Part shown: positions 7,252 to 15,190 of the stretch, piece after piece
Numbering within the stretch: the first letter of the stretch is position 1
Layout: each line of letters begins with the position of its first letter
DNA from: Arthrobacter globiformis NBRC 12137
Lineage (GTDB): Bacteria; Actinomycetota; Actinomycetes; Actinomycetales; Micrococcaceae
Length of the DNA: 40,983 nucleotides
NCBI RefSeq assembly: GCF_000238915.1
Contig: NZ_BAEG01000028.1
Coordinates: 1-40,983, forward strand
Direction of reading: 5' to 3'
The notes under the pieces: generated by a model
Told to the model about the DNA's origin: nothing
Seen by the model: the letters and a program-made list of their open reading frames with translations, nothing else
Database searches by the model: none
Program-made: the position numbers and the translations under genes

Positions 7252-8069
7252 ACGAGCTTCGCGTCGATGACCGGTTCAGCAAGGCACTGGAGGCAGAACT
7301 TGTTGCACGGGTTCAGAAAGCTTCGCCTGCCCGTGCACGGAAGCGCACCCGGATGTGGCTGGGGACGGGTGTCCTGGCGGGGGCTGGGATTTTGGGCGGG
7401 GTCGGTGCTGCAGCGGCCGGCCTGTTCGTGATTCCCGGGTCCCAGGAGGTCACGCCGCTGTCCACTGCCGTGGACGAGGTCCGCGAGGGAACGGCAACCA
7501 TTGAACTCGGAGACCCGCCAGCGGGAACCACGGGGATTCAGGTGGAGCTGAACTGCCTGACCCCTGGCCGCTTCGAGTTCCAGGACGGTGCCTACACTGT
7601 TTGCGAGGCCTCGGCGGTCGGGACGCCCCAGGACTGGAGCGGTTACACGCTTCCTCTCACTCCTGGGTTGAACAGCGTCACGATCAAAGCCGATTCTGGA
7701 TCGCGCTGGCGGTTGAGCGCAAAGTATGTGAACAGTGAAACGACTGATTGGGCAGTCAATGCGGACGGCAACTCCTACGGCGCCGAAAATGAAAAAGGAA
7801 CGCCCGACCTCACCGCCGTTATAGCAACCAACGGGGTTCCCGGGTATGTGTACACGAGTGAGCTCGAAGATGCGACCGGTACTGCTGCTATTAAAACCTT
7901 CAAAACCAGGGAAGAGGCACTTGCCTGGCAAGAAGCCCGCCGCGGCAAGACATTCTCGGTCCCGGTCTACGACTCCACGGGTAAGACAGTAGTTGGTGAA
8001 TTCGTCATCAGCGACGGCCAAGGGCAAATCACAGACAGGACCGTTCCACCCGGCAAGCCCGCGCAATAG
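7248..8069 (+). CDS. Membrane-anchored protein next to a sigma remnant, possibly anti-sigma-like
   Basis: A 273 aa protein. An N-terminal cytoplasmic part of about 37 residues (MNELRVDDRFSKALEAELVA) is followed by one membrane helix (about 38-63, GTGVLAGAGILGGVGAAAAG) and a large extracytoplasmic domain of about 210 residues. The arrangement and the translational overlap with a sigma region 4 remnant suggest an anti-sigma factor or a sigma-operon partner. However, no zinc-binding HxxxCxxC motif is visible in the short N-terminal part, so the role is inferred from context. With the sigma gene broken, the protein would be an orphan. Confidence 0.6.
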   Translation: MNELRVDDRFSKALEAELVARVQKASPARARKRTRMWLGTGVLAGAGILGGVGAAAAGLFVIPGSQEVTPLSTAVDEVREGTATIELGDPPAGTTGIQVELNCLTPGRFEFQDGAYTVCEASAVGTPQDWSGYTLPLTPGLNSVTIKADSGSRWRLSAKYVNSETTDWAVNADGNSYGAENEKGTPDLTAVIATNGVPGYVYTSELEDATGTAAIKTFKTREEALAWQEARRGKTFSVPVYDSTGKTVVGEFVISDGQGQITDRTVPPGKPAQ

Positions 8070-8095
8070 GAACCTTCTCTCACCACCCTGTTGGA

Positions 8096-8160
8096 GGAAC
8101 CTTTCACGGCACAGTTCGCTAGGTCTAGTCCATATTTCTCCCTCGGGACCTTAACCGGTG
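8096..8160 (+). repeat. Cassette junction repeat, full form
   Basis: 8096-8133 reads GGAACCTTTCACGGCAC, AGTTCGCT, AGGTCTAGTCCAT. A second core (CGGGACCTTAACCGGTG) lies near 8144-8160. The first part differs from the copy at 117 by a single base. Confidence 0.85.
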
Positions 8161-8319
8161 CGGATTTGTCCGGGCCGCGGGCGCCGATGCACGCCGCGTG
8201 TCGTGGAGGCTGCTTTGGGGCTCCGGCTTAGTAATGTCGTCTTGGAGTCCGGCTATGGGTGGCGCTCCTGGCCAGGAGCTAAACCTCGCTGCCGGCTTCG
8301 GCTCTCGCGAAGGGATGCA

Positions 8320-9225
8320 ATGGACCTTAGGGATTTTGTAGCAGAGGCACGATTGTGGAACCGCGATCCAGGGCCGCAGTCGAACGCACTGGTCAAGAAA
8401 CTGCGGGCGGAGACTCCCGAGACGATCCTCGATCTTTATGAGCAGCTCATTCGGCGCGCGGCAGCCCTCTTCCAGGTCTGGAGCAGTCGCCCTGAGCCAA
8501 GGGCTTTCTTCGACGCACATCGTGCGCGGAAGAAAGGTAAGCGTCCACAGGATCCAGATCCATTAGCTCCTCCCTTGTTAGGGCGCTTTTCGGAGCCTGT
8601 ACCAGTTAGCTATGACGAATGGCTGCTCGGTTGGTGTTACCACCAAGTCCTTGTGGGCAACGACCCCCCGCCGTCGGATTTTCATTTCGTAAATCACCCG
8701 GATCGCCCAAGCTTTCTTGAGTTCTTTGAGGGAATGAACGGCAGATCGCTGTTATTTGACTTTCAAAACGCCTACGAACGGAGCACCAATAGGCTGTGGC
8801 CCTTGACCCCGCGTGAGAAGGATCGAGAGTTCCTCCAATACCTCGAACAGCGTGAACACGCCCCACACCGGGTACAGCTATACCGGGCAACTGCACGGGA
8901 AGCCACTATCGACATCAACGCCTCCGAGGAGTGGCGGCAATGGTGGCTGAGCGGACCCCTGCGGGCTCTGGAGTTCAGCATCGCCGAAAGCCAACGATTG
9001 CCTTACCCTGGCGCAGCCCCGATGCAAAGAGGAGACACCCCAACCTCGGTACGAATGCGGAAGACGGGGCTGACCGTGACAGGAACTATCACGCCTAATC
9101 TCGACCGGATACTGGATACCGATGAGCCTAATATCGGCCAGCTCGTCATGACGGACATGGCCGTACTGCTGCTCAAAGTCCATCAGAAATACGCTTTCGG
9201 CCGGGAGATGCCCGAGGCGAAGTAA
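8320..9225 (+). CDS. Hypothetical protein
   Basis: 301 aa from the ATG at 8320, which has AAGGGA just upstream; the longer frame from 8158 has an unnatural N terminus and no ribosome-binding site. The protein is soluble, acidic and rich in aromatic residues, without signal or membrane helix. Recognisable segments are DEWLLGWCYHQVLVG, FLEFFEGMNGRSLLFDFQNA and LVMTDMAVLLLKVHQKYAFG. I recognise no family. It is a single-gene cassette between junctions at 8096 and 9296, and one of the longer cargo genes. Confidence 0.65.
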   Translation: MDLRDFVAEARLWNRDPGPQSNALVKKLRAETPETILDLYEQLIRRAAALFQVWSSRPEPRAFFDAHRARKKGKRPQDPDPLAPPLLGRFSEPVPVSYDEWLLGWCYHQVLVGNDPPPSDFHFVNHPDRPSFLEFFEGMNGRSLLFDFQNAYERSTNRLWPLTPREKDREFLQYLEQREHAPHRVQLYRATAREATIDINASEEWRQWWLSGPLRALEFSIAESQRLPYPGAAPMQRGDTPTSVRMRKTGLTVTGTITPNLDRILDTDEPNIGQLVMTDMAVLLLKVHQKYAFGREMPEAK

Positions 9226-9295
9226 CCAAGAACGCAGGAGCCGGAGTGTTACCGGCGGCCGCGGATCTACTCGCACCGCACTGATGCCCTATTCG

Positions 9296-9333
9296 CGAAC
9301 CTTTAGCGGCACGGTCTCGTCGGTCCAGTCCAA
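9296..9333 (+). repeat. Cassette junction repeat, divergent
   Basis: CGAACCTTTAGCGGCAC, GGTCTCGT, CGGTCCAGTCCAA. Both halves and their spacing are kept, with several substitutions. Confidence 0.7.
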
Positions 9334-9391
9334 TAGACAATTTAGGGAGTACTTCGGTGACGTTTTCCGCCCTTGTAGCTGAGCCCGTGGA

Positions 9392-9736
9392 TTAGGCCCG
9401 GCCAAAGAGCTTTTTGAGGCCTTCGCGCAGCATTCCTCGGATGGAGTTATCGTCCGAAAGGTGCTCACGGAGGCCAAAAACGCGATCTTCTAGCCTCTCC
9501 TCTTCGGCGCTTCTAGCGAGCCACACGATTCCGAGTTCGGTTATTACCTCGTCGGCTGCTTGATCGTTCAGCGGGTAGAAATCGAGGTCCCCTTCTCCAT
9601 GGCTGGAACTCGCTACGAATGCCCAGGTTTTCGCAGTATCCGGGTAAACCAGAATGAGTCGATTGGTCCAATCTCCTTGCGTGATGACACCTACGCGGCC
9701 GTTGTGGCCCCAGAAGTCAGCGGTTGGAAGGACCAC
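9392..9736 (-). CDS. Hypothetical protein, immunity-like size
   Basis: A 114 aa soluble protein from a GTG at 9736 with AAGGAG 12 bases upstream. It contains WTNRLILVYPDTAKTWAFVA, then FYPLNDQAADEVITELGIVW, and a charged helical C terminus. The frame is open further upstream as STANVINNKELVLAVVLP, which looks like real protein. An ideal ribosome-binding site (AAGGAG) and ATG stand at 9783, but in another frame. A two-base change near 9778 would join them, so the N terminus may be broken. No family recognised. Confidence 0.55.
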   Translation of the reverse strand: MVLPTADFWGHNGRVGVITQGDWTNRLILVYPDTAKTWAFVASSSHGEGDLDFYPLNDQAADEVITELGIVWLARSAEEERLEDRVFGLREHLSDDNSIRGMLREGLKKLFGRA

Positions 9737-9833
9737 GGCTAGGACCAGCTCCTTGTTGTTGATGACATTGGCAGTAGATACATTTTCTCCTTGCGAAGTT
9801 CATGCTCGGCGTGGAAGCCGGATGCCACTGGGC

Positions 9834-9850
9834 AGAACGGTCACGGCATG
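9834..9850 (+). repeat. Degenerate cassette junction motif
   Basis: AGAACGGTCACGGCATG resembles the left core but lacks one base. It lies where a boundary is expected, between two minus-strand genes. Confidence 0.35.
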
Positions 9851-9913
9851 AGCTGCAATGCGTCTCTTCTGCCCTAACTGCGGGCCTTTTCACAAAAGCA
9901 CGCGTGAGAAGGG

Positions 9914-10411
9914 CTAGCAGACTCTCTCGTGGCCGCGATGATGGGCAATCTGCCGGCCGTGCCAGCTTGGGTACGGCACTTGCGTCCCGTCATAACCCGA
10001 TAGTCGCCCTATCCGCGCGAGCGAAATGTACGGTGAGTGCCATTCGATTGATATGTCGTGCAGCCAGTCCTGGAGCTCCTCGAGCGTGTCGAACGACGGG
10101 TCATACTCGTCGTCGCCGGGACCAGCATTATCCTCATCAACCAGCCAGTAGTCGGCCGTATATGAAAAGTCGGCCGGCACGTACTCAGTGTCGAGTGCAG
10201 CATCGCCATACACCCTGATCAGGAGGTCGTGCCCCACGTACGGCCCGCTGAGTACTCTGCCCGTGAATTCTCGGCGACCTGCGATGATGGCTTCACATTG
10301 CGGTCCGTATCCGTAACCTGGCTCGGGCAGTAATTCCAGCTCCTGCACTCGAGCTTTCCGAGCTTGCCACTGCCGATCTAATTTCAGACGCGCGGTCCGC
10401 CATTTCCACAT
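9914..10411 (-). CDS. Hypothetical protein, paralogue of 3026-3466
   Basis: A 165 aa protein sharing nearly all of its first 146 residues with the gene at 3026-3466: MWKWRT start, PEPGYGYGP, AGRREFTGRVL, GPYVGHDLL, ADFSYTADYWLVD, DNAGPGDD and IEWHSPYISLARIGRL. The other protein ends after the shared GYDGxQVP; this one runs on for about 19 residues of low-quality sequence, as expected if its stop codon was lost. Genes on either side differ from those beside the first copy, so the unit that moved was the cassette. Function unknown. Confidence 0.7.
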   Translation of the reverse strand: MWKWRTARLKLDRQWQARKARVQELELLPEPGYGYGPQCEAIIAGRREFTGRVLSGPYVGHDLLIRVYGDAALDTEYVPADFSYTADYWLVDEDNAGPGDDEYDPSFDTLEELQDWLHDISIEWHSPYISLARIGRLSGYDGTQVPYPSWHGRQIAHHRGHERVC

Positions 10412-10487
10412 GCTCTAATGATGCACCGATCCGTTGAGCGGGCTTGGCCTCCCGCTGGGTCCGCCGCCGCGCAGGCGCTCCGCCGGT

Positions 10488-10525
10488 GGAGCCCTTCACG
10501 GCACAGTTCGCTAGGTCTAGTCCAT
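10488..10525 (+). repeat. Cassette junction repeat
   Basis: GGAGCCCTTCACGGCAC, AGTTCGCT, AGGTCTAGTCCAT. It differs from the copy at 117 by one base and opens the first of two tandem copies of the PH-domain cassette. Confidence 0.85.
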
Positions 10526-10628
10526 GCTTGTTTGGTATTTCGCGACTGAACCTTTGAAACTGGGAACATCGGAGTTGCAGCCAGGCTCGATAGTCGTAGG
10601 TCATGGCGGCCGGAAGGGAATCCCGTTT

Positions 10629-11452
10629 ATGGGCGATGAAGCCAGCTTTCATCAGCTGTTTGTCTCCCGCATTGCCATGTTTGCCTTTTTTCTGGTGTCT
10701 CTCGGCGTTGTGATTTCCGAAGGCTTAGTTCCCTTGTCGACACCATCCGGCGCAATGTCCGAGGAACTGGTCTTCTGGAGTTGCATCGGTTTTGTCGTGC
10801 TCTGGTTTAGCTGGCGAAACTGGAGGCTCGGTGTCGGTCTTACTTCGGCTGAGGTCCACATAAAGGGTGTGCTCCGCGACCGGAAGATCGCCCGTGACAG
10901 TGTTTTGGACGTAACCCCGTTGGGCCAGTTGGTGTGGATAGACCGGGCTGGCAATACACGGGTGTCCCAGATGATCGCCTTTACAGACCTCGCCGGCGGG
11001 CTCGCCGGAATCGTCCGCGAGCACAACACGCGAACGCTGGAACGGCTGCGAGAGCAGCTTGTTGGGCCACCTGTGAAGCGGCGTGAATCTGCGGCGTCAG
11101 GAGAGGACCGTAGTTACGACCCTCCAACGTACCGGCGCCGACGGGACCGGAATGGGCCCGCGCAGCGCGTCGGCCGAAGGAGATTGTTTCGAGACGGTTG
11201 GCTCGCGGTTCTCCAACTTCTTGGCTGGAGCGTTGCCGCTGCTATAGCAGGGTGGTTGGCCATAGAGCCCTCTTTGTGGCTGGCGGGGCACAACTCAGAC
11301 GTTCTCCGTTCGGCTTGAGGCTTGATCCCTATACCGAAAGCAGTGCGATACAGGCCGTGATTTTCTGGGGCGCGGCTGCAGGTGCCCTTGCAGGGAACAC
11401 CATCCGTTTGGCGTACCTCATGTTCCGCCCGGGGCGGGGTAGGTCCATGTGA
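10629..11452 (+). pseudogene. PH-domain-like membrane protein, first tandem copy, frameshifted
   Basis: It starts at MGDEASFHQLF (ATG at 10629, GGAAGG upstream). The reading frame stops at 11318 after LAGHNSDVLRSA, while the second copy continues LKLDPYTESS. Here the sequence after TCGGC has lost one base, and the rest of the protein (LDPYTESSAIQAVIFWGAAA to RLAYLMFRPGRG) is intact in another frame up to 11452. The truncated product of 229 aa would lack the last membrane helix. Domains as in the gene at 11603. I chose the internal ATG because the two copies differ by an indel just upstream of it that breaks the frame, so that stretch is not coding. Confidence 0.75.
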
Positions 11453-11462
11453 TCCCAGTCTG

Positions 11463-11500
11463 GGAACCCGTCACGGCACAAGTCGTCAGGTCTAGTCCAT
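11463..11500 (+). repeat. Cassette junction repeat
   Basis: GGAACCCGTCACGGCAC, AAGTCGTC, AGGTCTAGTCCAT. It separates the two tandem cassette copies. Confidence 0.85.
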
Positions 11501-11602
11501 GTTTGGTTTGGCATCCGCGACCGAACCTTTGAAACTGGAATCATCGGAGCTGCAGCCAGGCTCGATAATCGAGGGTCGTGGCGGCCGGAAGGGAATGCCG
11601 TT

Positions 11603-12421
11603 ATGGGAGATGAAGCCAGCTTTCATCAGCTGTTTGTCTCCCGCGTTGCCATGTTTGCCTTTTTTCTGGTGTCCCTCGTCGTTGTGATTTCCGAAGGCTT
11701 AGTTCCCTTGTCGACACCATCCGGCGCCGTGTCCGAGGAGTTGGTCTTCTCGAGTTGCATCGGTTTGGTCGTGCTCTGGTTTAGTTGGCGAAACTGGAGG
11801 CTAGGGGTCCGTCTCACATCTACTCAGGTCCACATAAAGGGTTTGTTCCGCGACAGGAAGATCGTCCGTGAGAGCATTGTGGACGTAACCCCGTTAGGTC
11901 AACTGGTCTGGATAGCCCCAGATGGAAATGCACGTGTGTCCCGGATGATCGCCTTTACAGATGACTTCGGGAGCGGGCTTGCAGGAATCGTGCGTGAGCA
12001 CAATGCGCGAACGCTGGGCCGGCTGCGAGAGCAGCTTGTTGGGCCACCTGTGGAGTTGCCTGAATCTGCAGCGTCAGGAGAGGACCGCAGTTACGACCCT
12101 CCAACGTACCGACGCCGACTGGACCGGAACCGGCCCGCGCAGCGCGCCGGCCGGAGGAAATTGTTTCGAGATGCTTGGCTCGCGATTCTCCAACTTCTTG
12201 GCTGGACTGTGGCCGCTGCAATAGCAGTCTGGTTGGCCGTAGAGCCCTCTTTGTGGCTGGCGGGGCACAACTCAGACGTTCTCCGTTCGGCCTTAAAGCT
12301 TGATCCCTACACCGAAAGCAGTGCCATACAGGCCATGATTTTCTGGGGCGTCGCTGCAGCTGCCCTTGCCGGGAACACCATCCGATTGGCGTACCTCATG
12401 TTCCGCCCTGGGCGAGGTTAG
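11603..12421 (+). CDS. PH-domain-like membrane protein, second tandem copy
   Basis: A 272 aa protein. Two membrane helices (residues about 13-31 and 45-61) are followed by a beta-rich segment (about 64-140, NWRLGVRLTSTQVHIKG and FRDRKIVRESIVDVTPLG). That order fits bacterial PH-like domains that follow a membrane hairpin. Next come a basic, proline-rich linker (SYDPPTYRRRLDRNRPAQ) and two more helices (about 186-206 and 239-262). The function is unknown; such domains are usually structural or scaffolding at the membrane. ATG at 11603 follows GGAAGG. This copy is intact, unlike the first, and the two are similar along the whole cassette. Confidence 0.7.
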   Translation: MGDEASFHQLFVSRVAMFAFFLVSLVVVISEGLVPLSTPSGAVSEELVFSSCIGLVVLWFSWRNWRLGVRLTSTQVHIKGLFRDRKIVRESIVDVTPLGQLVWIAPDGNARVSRMIAFTDDFGSGLAGIVREHNARTLGRLREQLVGPPVELPESAASGEDRSYDPPTYRRRLDRNRPAQRAGRRKLFRDAWLAILQLLGWTVAAAIAVWLAVEPSLWLAGHNSDVLRSALKLDPYTESSAIQAMIFWGVAAAALAGNTIRLAYLMFRPGRG

Positions 12422-12441
12422 GTCCTTGTGATCCCAGCCTG

Positions 12442-12479
12442 GGAACCCTTCACGGCACAGTTCCTTAGGTCTAGTCCAT
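12442..12479 (+). repeat. Cassette junction repeat
   Basis: GGAACCCTTCACGGCAC, AGTTCCTT, AGGTCTAGTCCAT. It closes the second tandem copy and precedes the RDD-like gene. Confidence 0.85.
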
Positions 12480-12610
12480 AGTCCCCTCGACAACGCGCCT
12501 AGTGGGCACGAGACAAGACCTCTCCAGGGGTCATGTGGCATTTTCGGGCTGCGATGACGTGCCGTCGCTCCTTAACCGCGATGGCTACGGCCGCATGGCA
12601 GAATCACCCT

Positions 12611-13063
12611 GTGAAAACCCCTGAACCCGCAATTGTGGACTGGCCCTCACTCCTGTTCGCGATTTTCGTCGATTCGCTCGTGGTTTGGGGGCCGGCACTT
12701 CTGTTGTTCTTTCTCGTACCAACCCACCAGGGCACTGTTGCCATTGCCATGGTGCTTTTGGCGCTGATTACCAATTGGGTCCTATATGCCCGCGGAAACA
12801 CGTTGGGCACCTATCTTGGCGGCTTCCGATTACAGACTCGACGCCGGCAAGCGCCGGGCCTGACTTACGGACTGGTTCTCACGCTGCTGAGCTTCGCACC
12901 CGTCCTTGCCCTTGGATTTCTGCTTGCTGTCAGCTTCACTCCGGGTAATGACGCTTCCGGTTTCCTGGGCAGGCCGAGCAGCCATCCGATCATCGGAGTG
13001 CGAACGCATTCACGGAGACTCCTGCAGGCCGCCGATAATTACTGGGAACGCTGGGCTGACTAG
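12611..13063 (+). CDS. RDD-like membrane protein
   Basis: About 150 aa from a GTG at 12611; ATGs at 12581 and 12533 in the same frame are alternatives and no start has a strong ribosome-binding site. Helix 1 (LLFAIFVDSLVVWGPALLLFF) carries the aspartate typical of RDD proteins. Helix 2 (TVAIAMVLLALITNWVLYA) is followed by RGNTLGTYLGGFRLQT, matching the G-x-T-x-G-x3-x-G-[LF]-R segment of the family. Helix 3 ends near residue 115. The last stretch (SFTPGNDASGFLGRPSSHPI) is hydrophilic. RDD proteins have no common function; some affect ion or compatible-solute transport. Confidence 0.6.
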   Translation: MKTPEPAIVDWPSLLFAIFVDSLVVWGPALLLFFLVPTHQGTVAIAMVLLALITNWVLYARGNTLGTYLGGFRLQTRRRQAPGLTYGLVLTLLSFAPVLALGFLLAVSFTPGNDASGFLGRPSSHPIIGVRTHSRRLLQAADNYWERWAD

Positions 13064-13073
13064 GATTATCAAC

Positions 13074-13095
13074 GGAACGCTCTACGGACGCTTTC
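13074..13095 (+). repeat. Degenerate cassette junction motif
   Basis: GGAACGCTCTACGGACG, 11 bases after the upstream stop codon; the right half is not recognisable. Confidence 0.45.
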
Positions 13096-13262
13096 GGCGC
13101 TTCAAGCGCACGAGCTCTGCTATTCGTGGGCCTAAGCGCGGTCGTGCAGAATGGGCAGGGTGACGAGTCGTTTCTGCCCTCCTCGAGATTTGGTTAGCTC
13201 CGTCGTGTCTAAGATCGTTGTTAGCGGGTGTACGAGTTCATTCATGCTGCGGAAGGTTCCAG

Positions 13263-13493
13263 ATGGGCGAATTGGTTTTCGGGCTGGTGCTCCTGGCCGC
13301 GGGTATCCTCAGTGCCTTTCTCACGCGCAGGGCGGATCGCAGGAGATTGCAGCTCATGGAAGCGGTTTCGCCTAATGCTGAACATCCCGGTGTAATCAAG
13401 TACGCGAAAACGAGTCGATTGCTATACATCGTATTGTGCGTGGTTATTGGCCTGGGTTTCCTAGTCTTCGGCATCGTCAATCTGCTTTCATGA
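13263..13493 (+). CDS. Small two-helix membrane protein
   Basis: 76 aa from the ATG at 13263, which follows GGAAGG; the longer frame from 13218 has an unnatural N terminus. Helix 1 (GELVFGLVLLAAGILSAFL) and helix 2 (LLYIVLCVVIGLGFLVFGIV) flank a basic, polar loop of about 30 residues. The next gene starts 31 bases downstream with its own ribosome-binding site and similar topology, so the two may be an operon in one cassette. Function unknown. Confidence 0.65.
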   Translation: MGELVFGLVLLAAGILSAFLTRRADRRRLQLMEAVSPNAEHPGVIKYAKTSRLLYIVLCVVIGLGFLVFGIVNLLS

Positions 13494-13524
13494 GACCCGT
13501 CATCCGCGCCGTGCGTAGGAGCAC

Positions 13525-13755
13525 ATGAGTATGCCGTCGTATCTCCCAGGCGTCTTCGTCGTCCTAGCCGGCCTCGCCATGATTGTCGGCAGGAAACCTC
13601 TGTCGCTGATGCAATATGCGGCGTTGAAACAAGCCCGTGTCGTCCCTGCTAATCGTGATCGGACCCTTGCTGTAATGCGGGGGATCATTATCGGAGGAAG
13701 CATCATGTTCATCGTCTTCGGGGTCTACCTAGCCTTCAACCCCCTCATTGCGTGA
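13525..13755 (+). CDS. Small two-helix membrane protein
   Basis: 76 aa, ATG at 13525, AGGAG just upstream. Helix 1 (YLPGVFVVLAGLAMIVG) and helix 2 (GIIIGGSIMFIVFGVYLAF) flank a polar loop (LMQYAALKQARVVPANRDR). Size and layout match the gene just upstream, though the sequences are not obviously related. No junction motif lies between the two, so they seem to travel together. Confidence 0.65.
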   Translation: MSMPSYLPGVFVVLAGLAMIVGRKPLSLMQYAALKQARVVPANRDRTLAVMRGIIIGGSIMFIVFGVYLAFNPLIA

Positions 13756-13778
13756 GCAGATAGTCAAAGGGCTGTAGG

Positions 13779-13800
13779 GGAACCGGTTACGGCGCACTGG
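13779..13800 (+). repeat. Cassette junction repeat, left core only
   Basis: GGAACCGGTTACGGCGC, followed by ACTGGTGATGCC; the right half is lost. Confidence 0.55.
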
Positions 13801-13842
13801 TGATGCCTTTATACCCGTCGTCTGCGGCTGTAGGCTCCGAAC

Positions 13843-14121
13843 ATGTCGGAAGGTCAGAAGCGCCTGGAACCTCGCATGACACGGGGCGGTTTCCGCTTTC
13901 AACTGTTCATGTGGATCGTGCTTGCCGTGAATCCCATCTCGCAACTTGTGGCCAGATCGGATGAACCTTGGGATGGGTTCCATTTCCTAATGGTGGCGCT
14001 CTTGATTCTTTGCGCGGCCGGGCTCGCATATCTGTTTTATGTGCGCCGTCGCGACGGTCACTTCTGGGATGAGGAGGAAGCCCGGCGGGCAGACTGGGAT
14101 CGTCGGGGCAGGCAGCTTTAG
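13843..14121 (+). CDS. Small two-helix membrane protein
   Basis: 92 aa from ATG at 13843. The N terminus is basic (EGQKRLEPRMTRGGFRF), helix 1 is LFMWIVLAVNPISQLVA, helix 2 is FLMVALLILCAAGLAYLFYV, and the C terminus is charged (WDEEEARRADWDRRG). It is a single-gene cassette between junction motifs at 13779 and 14145. No family recognised. Confidence 0.6.
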   Translation: MSEGQKRLEPRMTRGGFRFQLFMWIVLAVNPISQLVARSDEPWDGFHFLMVALLILCAAGLAYLFYVRRRDGHFWDEEEARRADWDRRGRQL

Positions 14122-14144
14122 TCGGGACACAAAGGATCGGGAGC

Positions 14145-14165
14145 CGAACCTGTACCGGGACGCTT
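14145..14165 (+). repeat. Degenerate cassette junction motif
   Basis: CGAACCTGTACCGGGAC; spacing of GAACC and CGG is kept. It lies between a plus-strand gene and a minus-strand gene. Confidence 0.4.
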
Positions 14166-14234
14166 GCGGACCCTCGGCTCGAGACTCTAGCTCGTTCGCG
14201 GTTGCACGAAACGTCCTAAATGGCTGCCCATTCC

Positions 14235-15026
14235 CTATTCGTTGGAGACTCGTGGCAGGTCTATCACCTGGTATTCAAACCATGATGCAACGTCGACACC
14301 GGCTCGCCATTGGGCAATGAACCATAGATACCCAATGTGGTAGCCGTAGTCGACTCCAGAAAACACTCCCTCGGTTTGGTATGCAGTTGATTCGAGCAAC
14401 CCAACGAAACTGGATAAGCCGTCTTCCGATCCATCGCTACGCATCTGCTCGTGAGCATCAACCCCACGGGGATTGATGTATAGCATGAAGCACGTTGACG
14501 GACAGCGATCTGCCCCATTCAGGAATTCAATAAGCTCGTCAGGTACCTGCAACTGCTGGGTTGCCAGCATGCATCCAAGTTGCTTTCCGAAGTAGCGCGC
14601 AAGGTTCCGCGCTTTTTCTCGCCATTCAGGGCCGTAGACCATTTGCCAATCAAGTCGTTTCCACGTGGACATATCGTGGATGTGGCCCACTATAAAAGCT
14701 TCAAAATCGTCATAGGCGCGATCGAATGGTTGACTTTTGGAGCTGTTGCAACGACCGCATAGATTCTTGCGCCAACGAATTTGAGTGCCCTTGCCCAGGC
14801 TGCGAAGTGTCCCCTCGTAGTCAGAACTCTTCTTGAAGACGTTGCCCGGTGTAGCGGTGCCATCGTCCAACCTGGCTACCCGACGAAGTGTGGAAGCCTT
14901 GATTCTGTGTTCTTCAGTGCTCGCCGCGTCTCCACACCACCAACAGCGGTCACTGGCAGGCACCCGAATATGTTCTAGTGCCGGGTTCAGCTCCAGGATG
15001 CCTATTCTTCGCCGCTCGTCAGTCAT
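14235..15026 (-). CDS. HNH endonuclease-like protein
   Basis: 263 aa. Near the N terminus, RCWWCGDAASTEEHRIKAST supplies a CxxC pair followed by an EEH motif. About 45 residues later, LCGRCNSSKSQPFDRAYDDF supplies the second CxxC pair, the asparagine and a downstream aspartate. This layout is that of HNH-type nucleases with a structural zinc site (CxxC, H, CxxC-N). The canonical final histidine is not obvious, so activity is uncertain. The C-terminal 150 residues are unrecognised. Such stand-alone HNH proteins occur in defence islands and mobile elements. The gene is a single-gene cassette on the minus strand. Confidence 0.6.
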   Translation of the reverse strand: MTDERRRIGILELNPALEHIRVPASDRCWWCGDAASTEEHRIKASTLRRVARLDDGTATPGNVFKKSSDYEGTLRSLGKGTQIRWRKNLCGRCNSSKSQPFDRAYDDFEAFIVGHIHDMSTWKRLDWQMVYGPEWREKARNLARYFGKQLGCMLATQQLQVPDELIEFLNGADRCPSTCFMLYINPRGVDAHEQMRSDGSEDGLSSFVGLLESTAYQTEGVFSGVDYGYHIGYLWFIAQWRAGVDVASWFEYQVIDLPRVSNE

Positions 15027-15101
15027 CCAAGCATCCTATGGTGGCCGCGGCGACAATTCACCGCCTACTGGAACAAACCTCAGCCCTCTACAGTCGTTCG
15101 G

Positions 15102-15121
15102 CGAACCTCAAACGAACCGTT
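15102..15121 (+). repeat. Degenerate cassette junction motif
   Basis: CGAACCTCAAACGAACC; GAACC and ACG are kept at the usual spacing, upstream of the HNH-like gene and before a small plus-strand gene. Confidence 0.4.
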
Positions 15122-15190
15122 CCGATTTCGGGGTGCAACTGTCGGCCGGTTTGATGGTGCCTAGCCGACAAGCGGCGCTACGCTTCCCCC

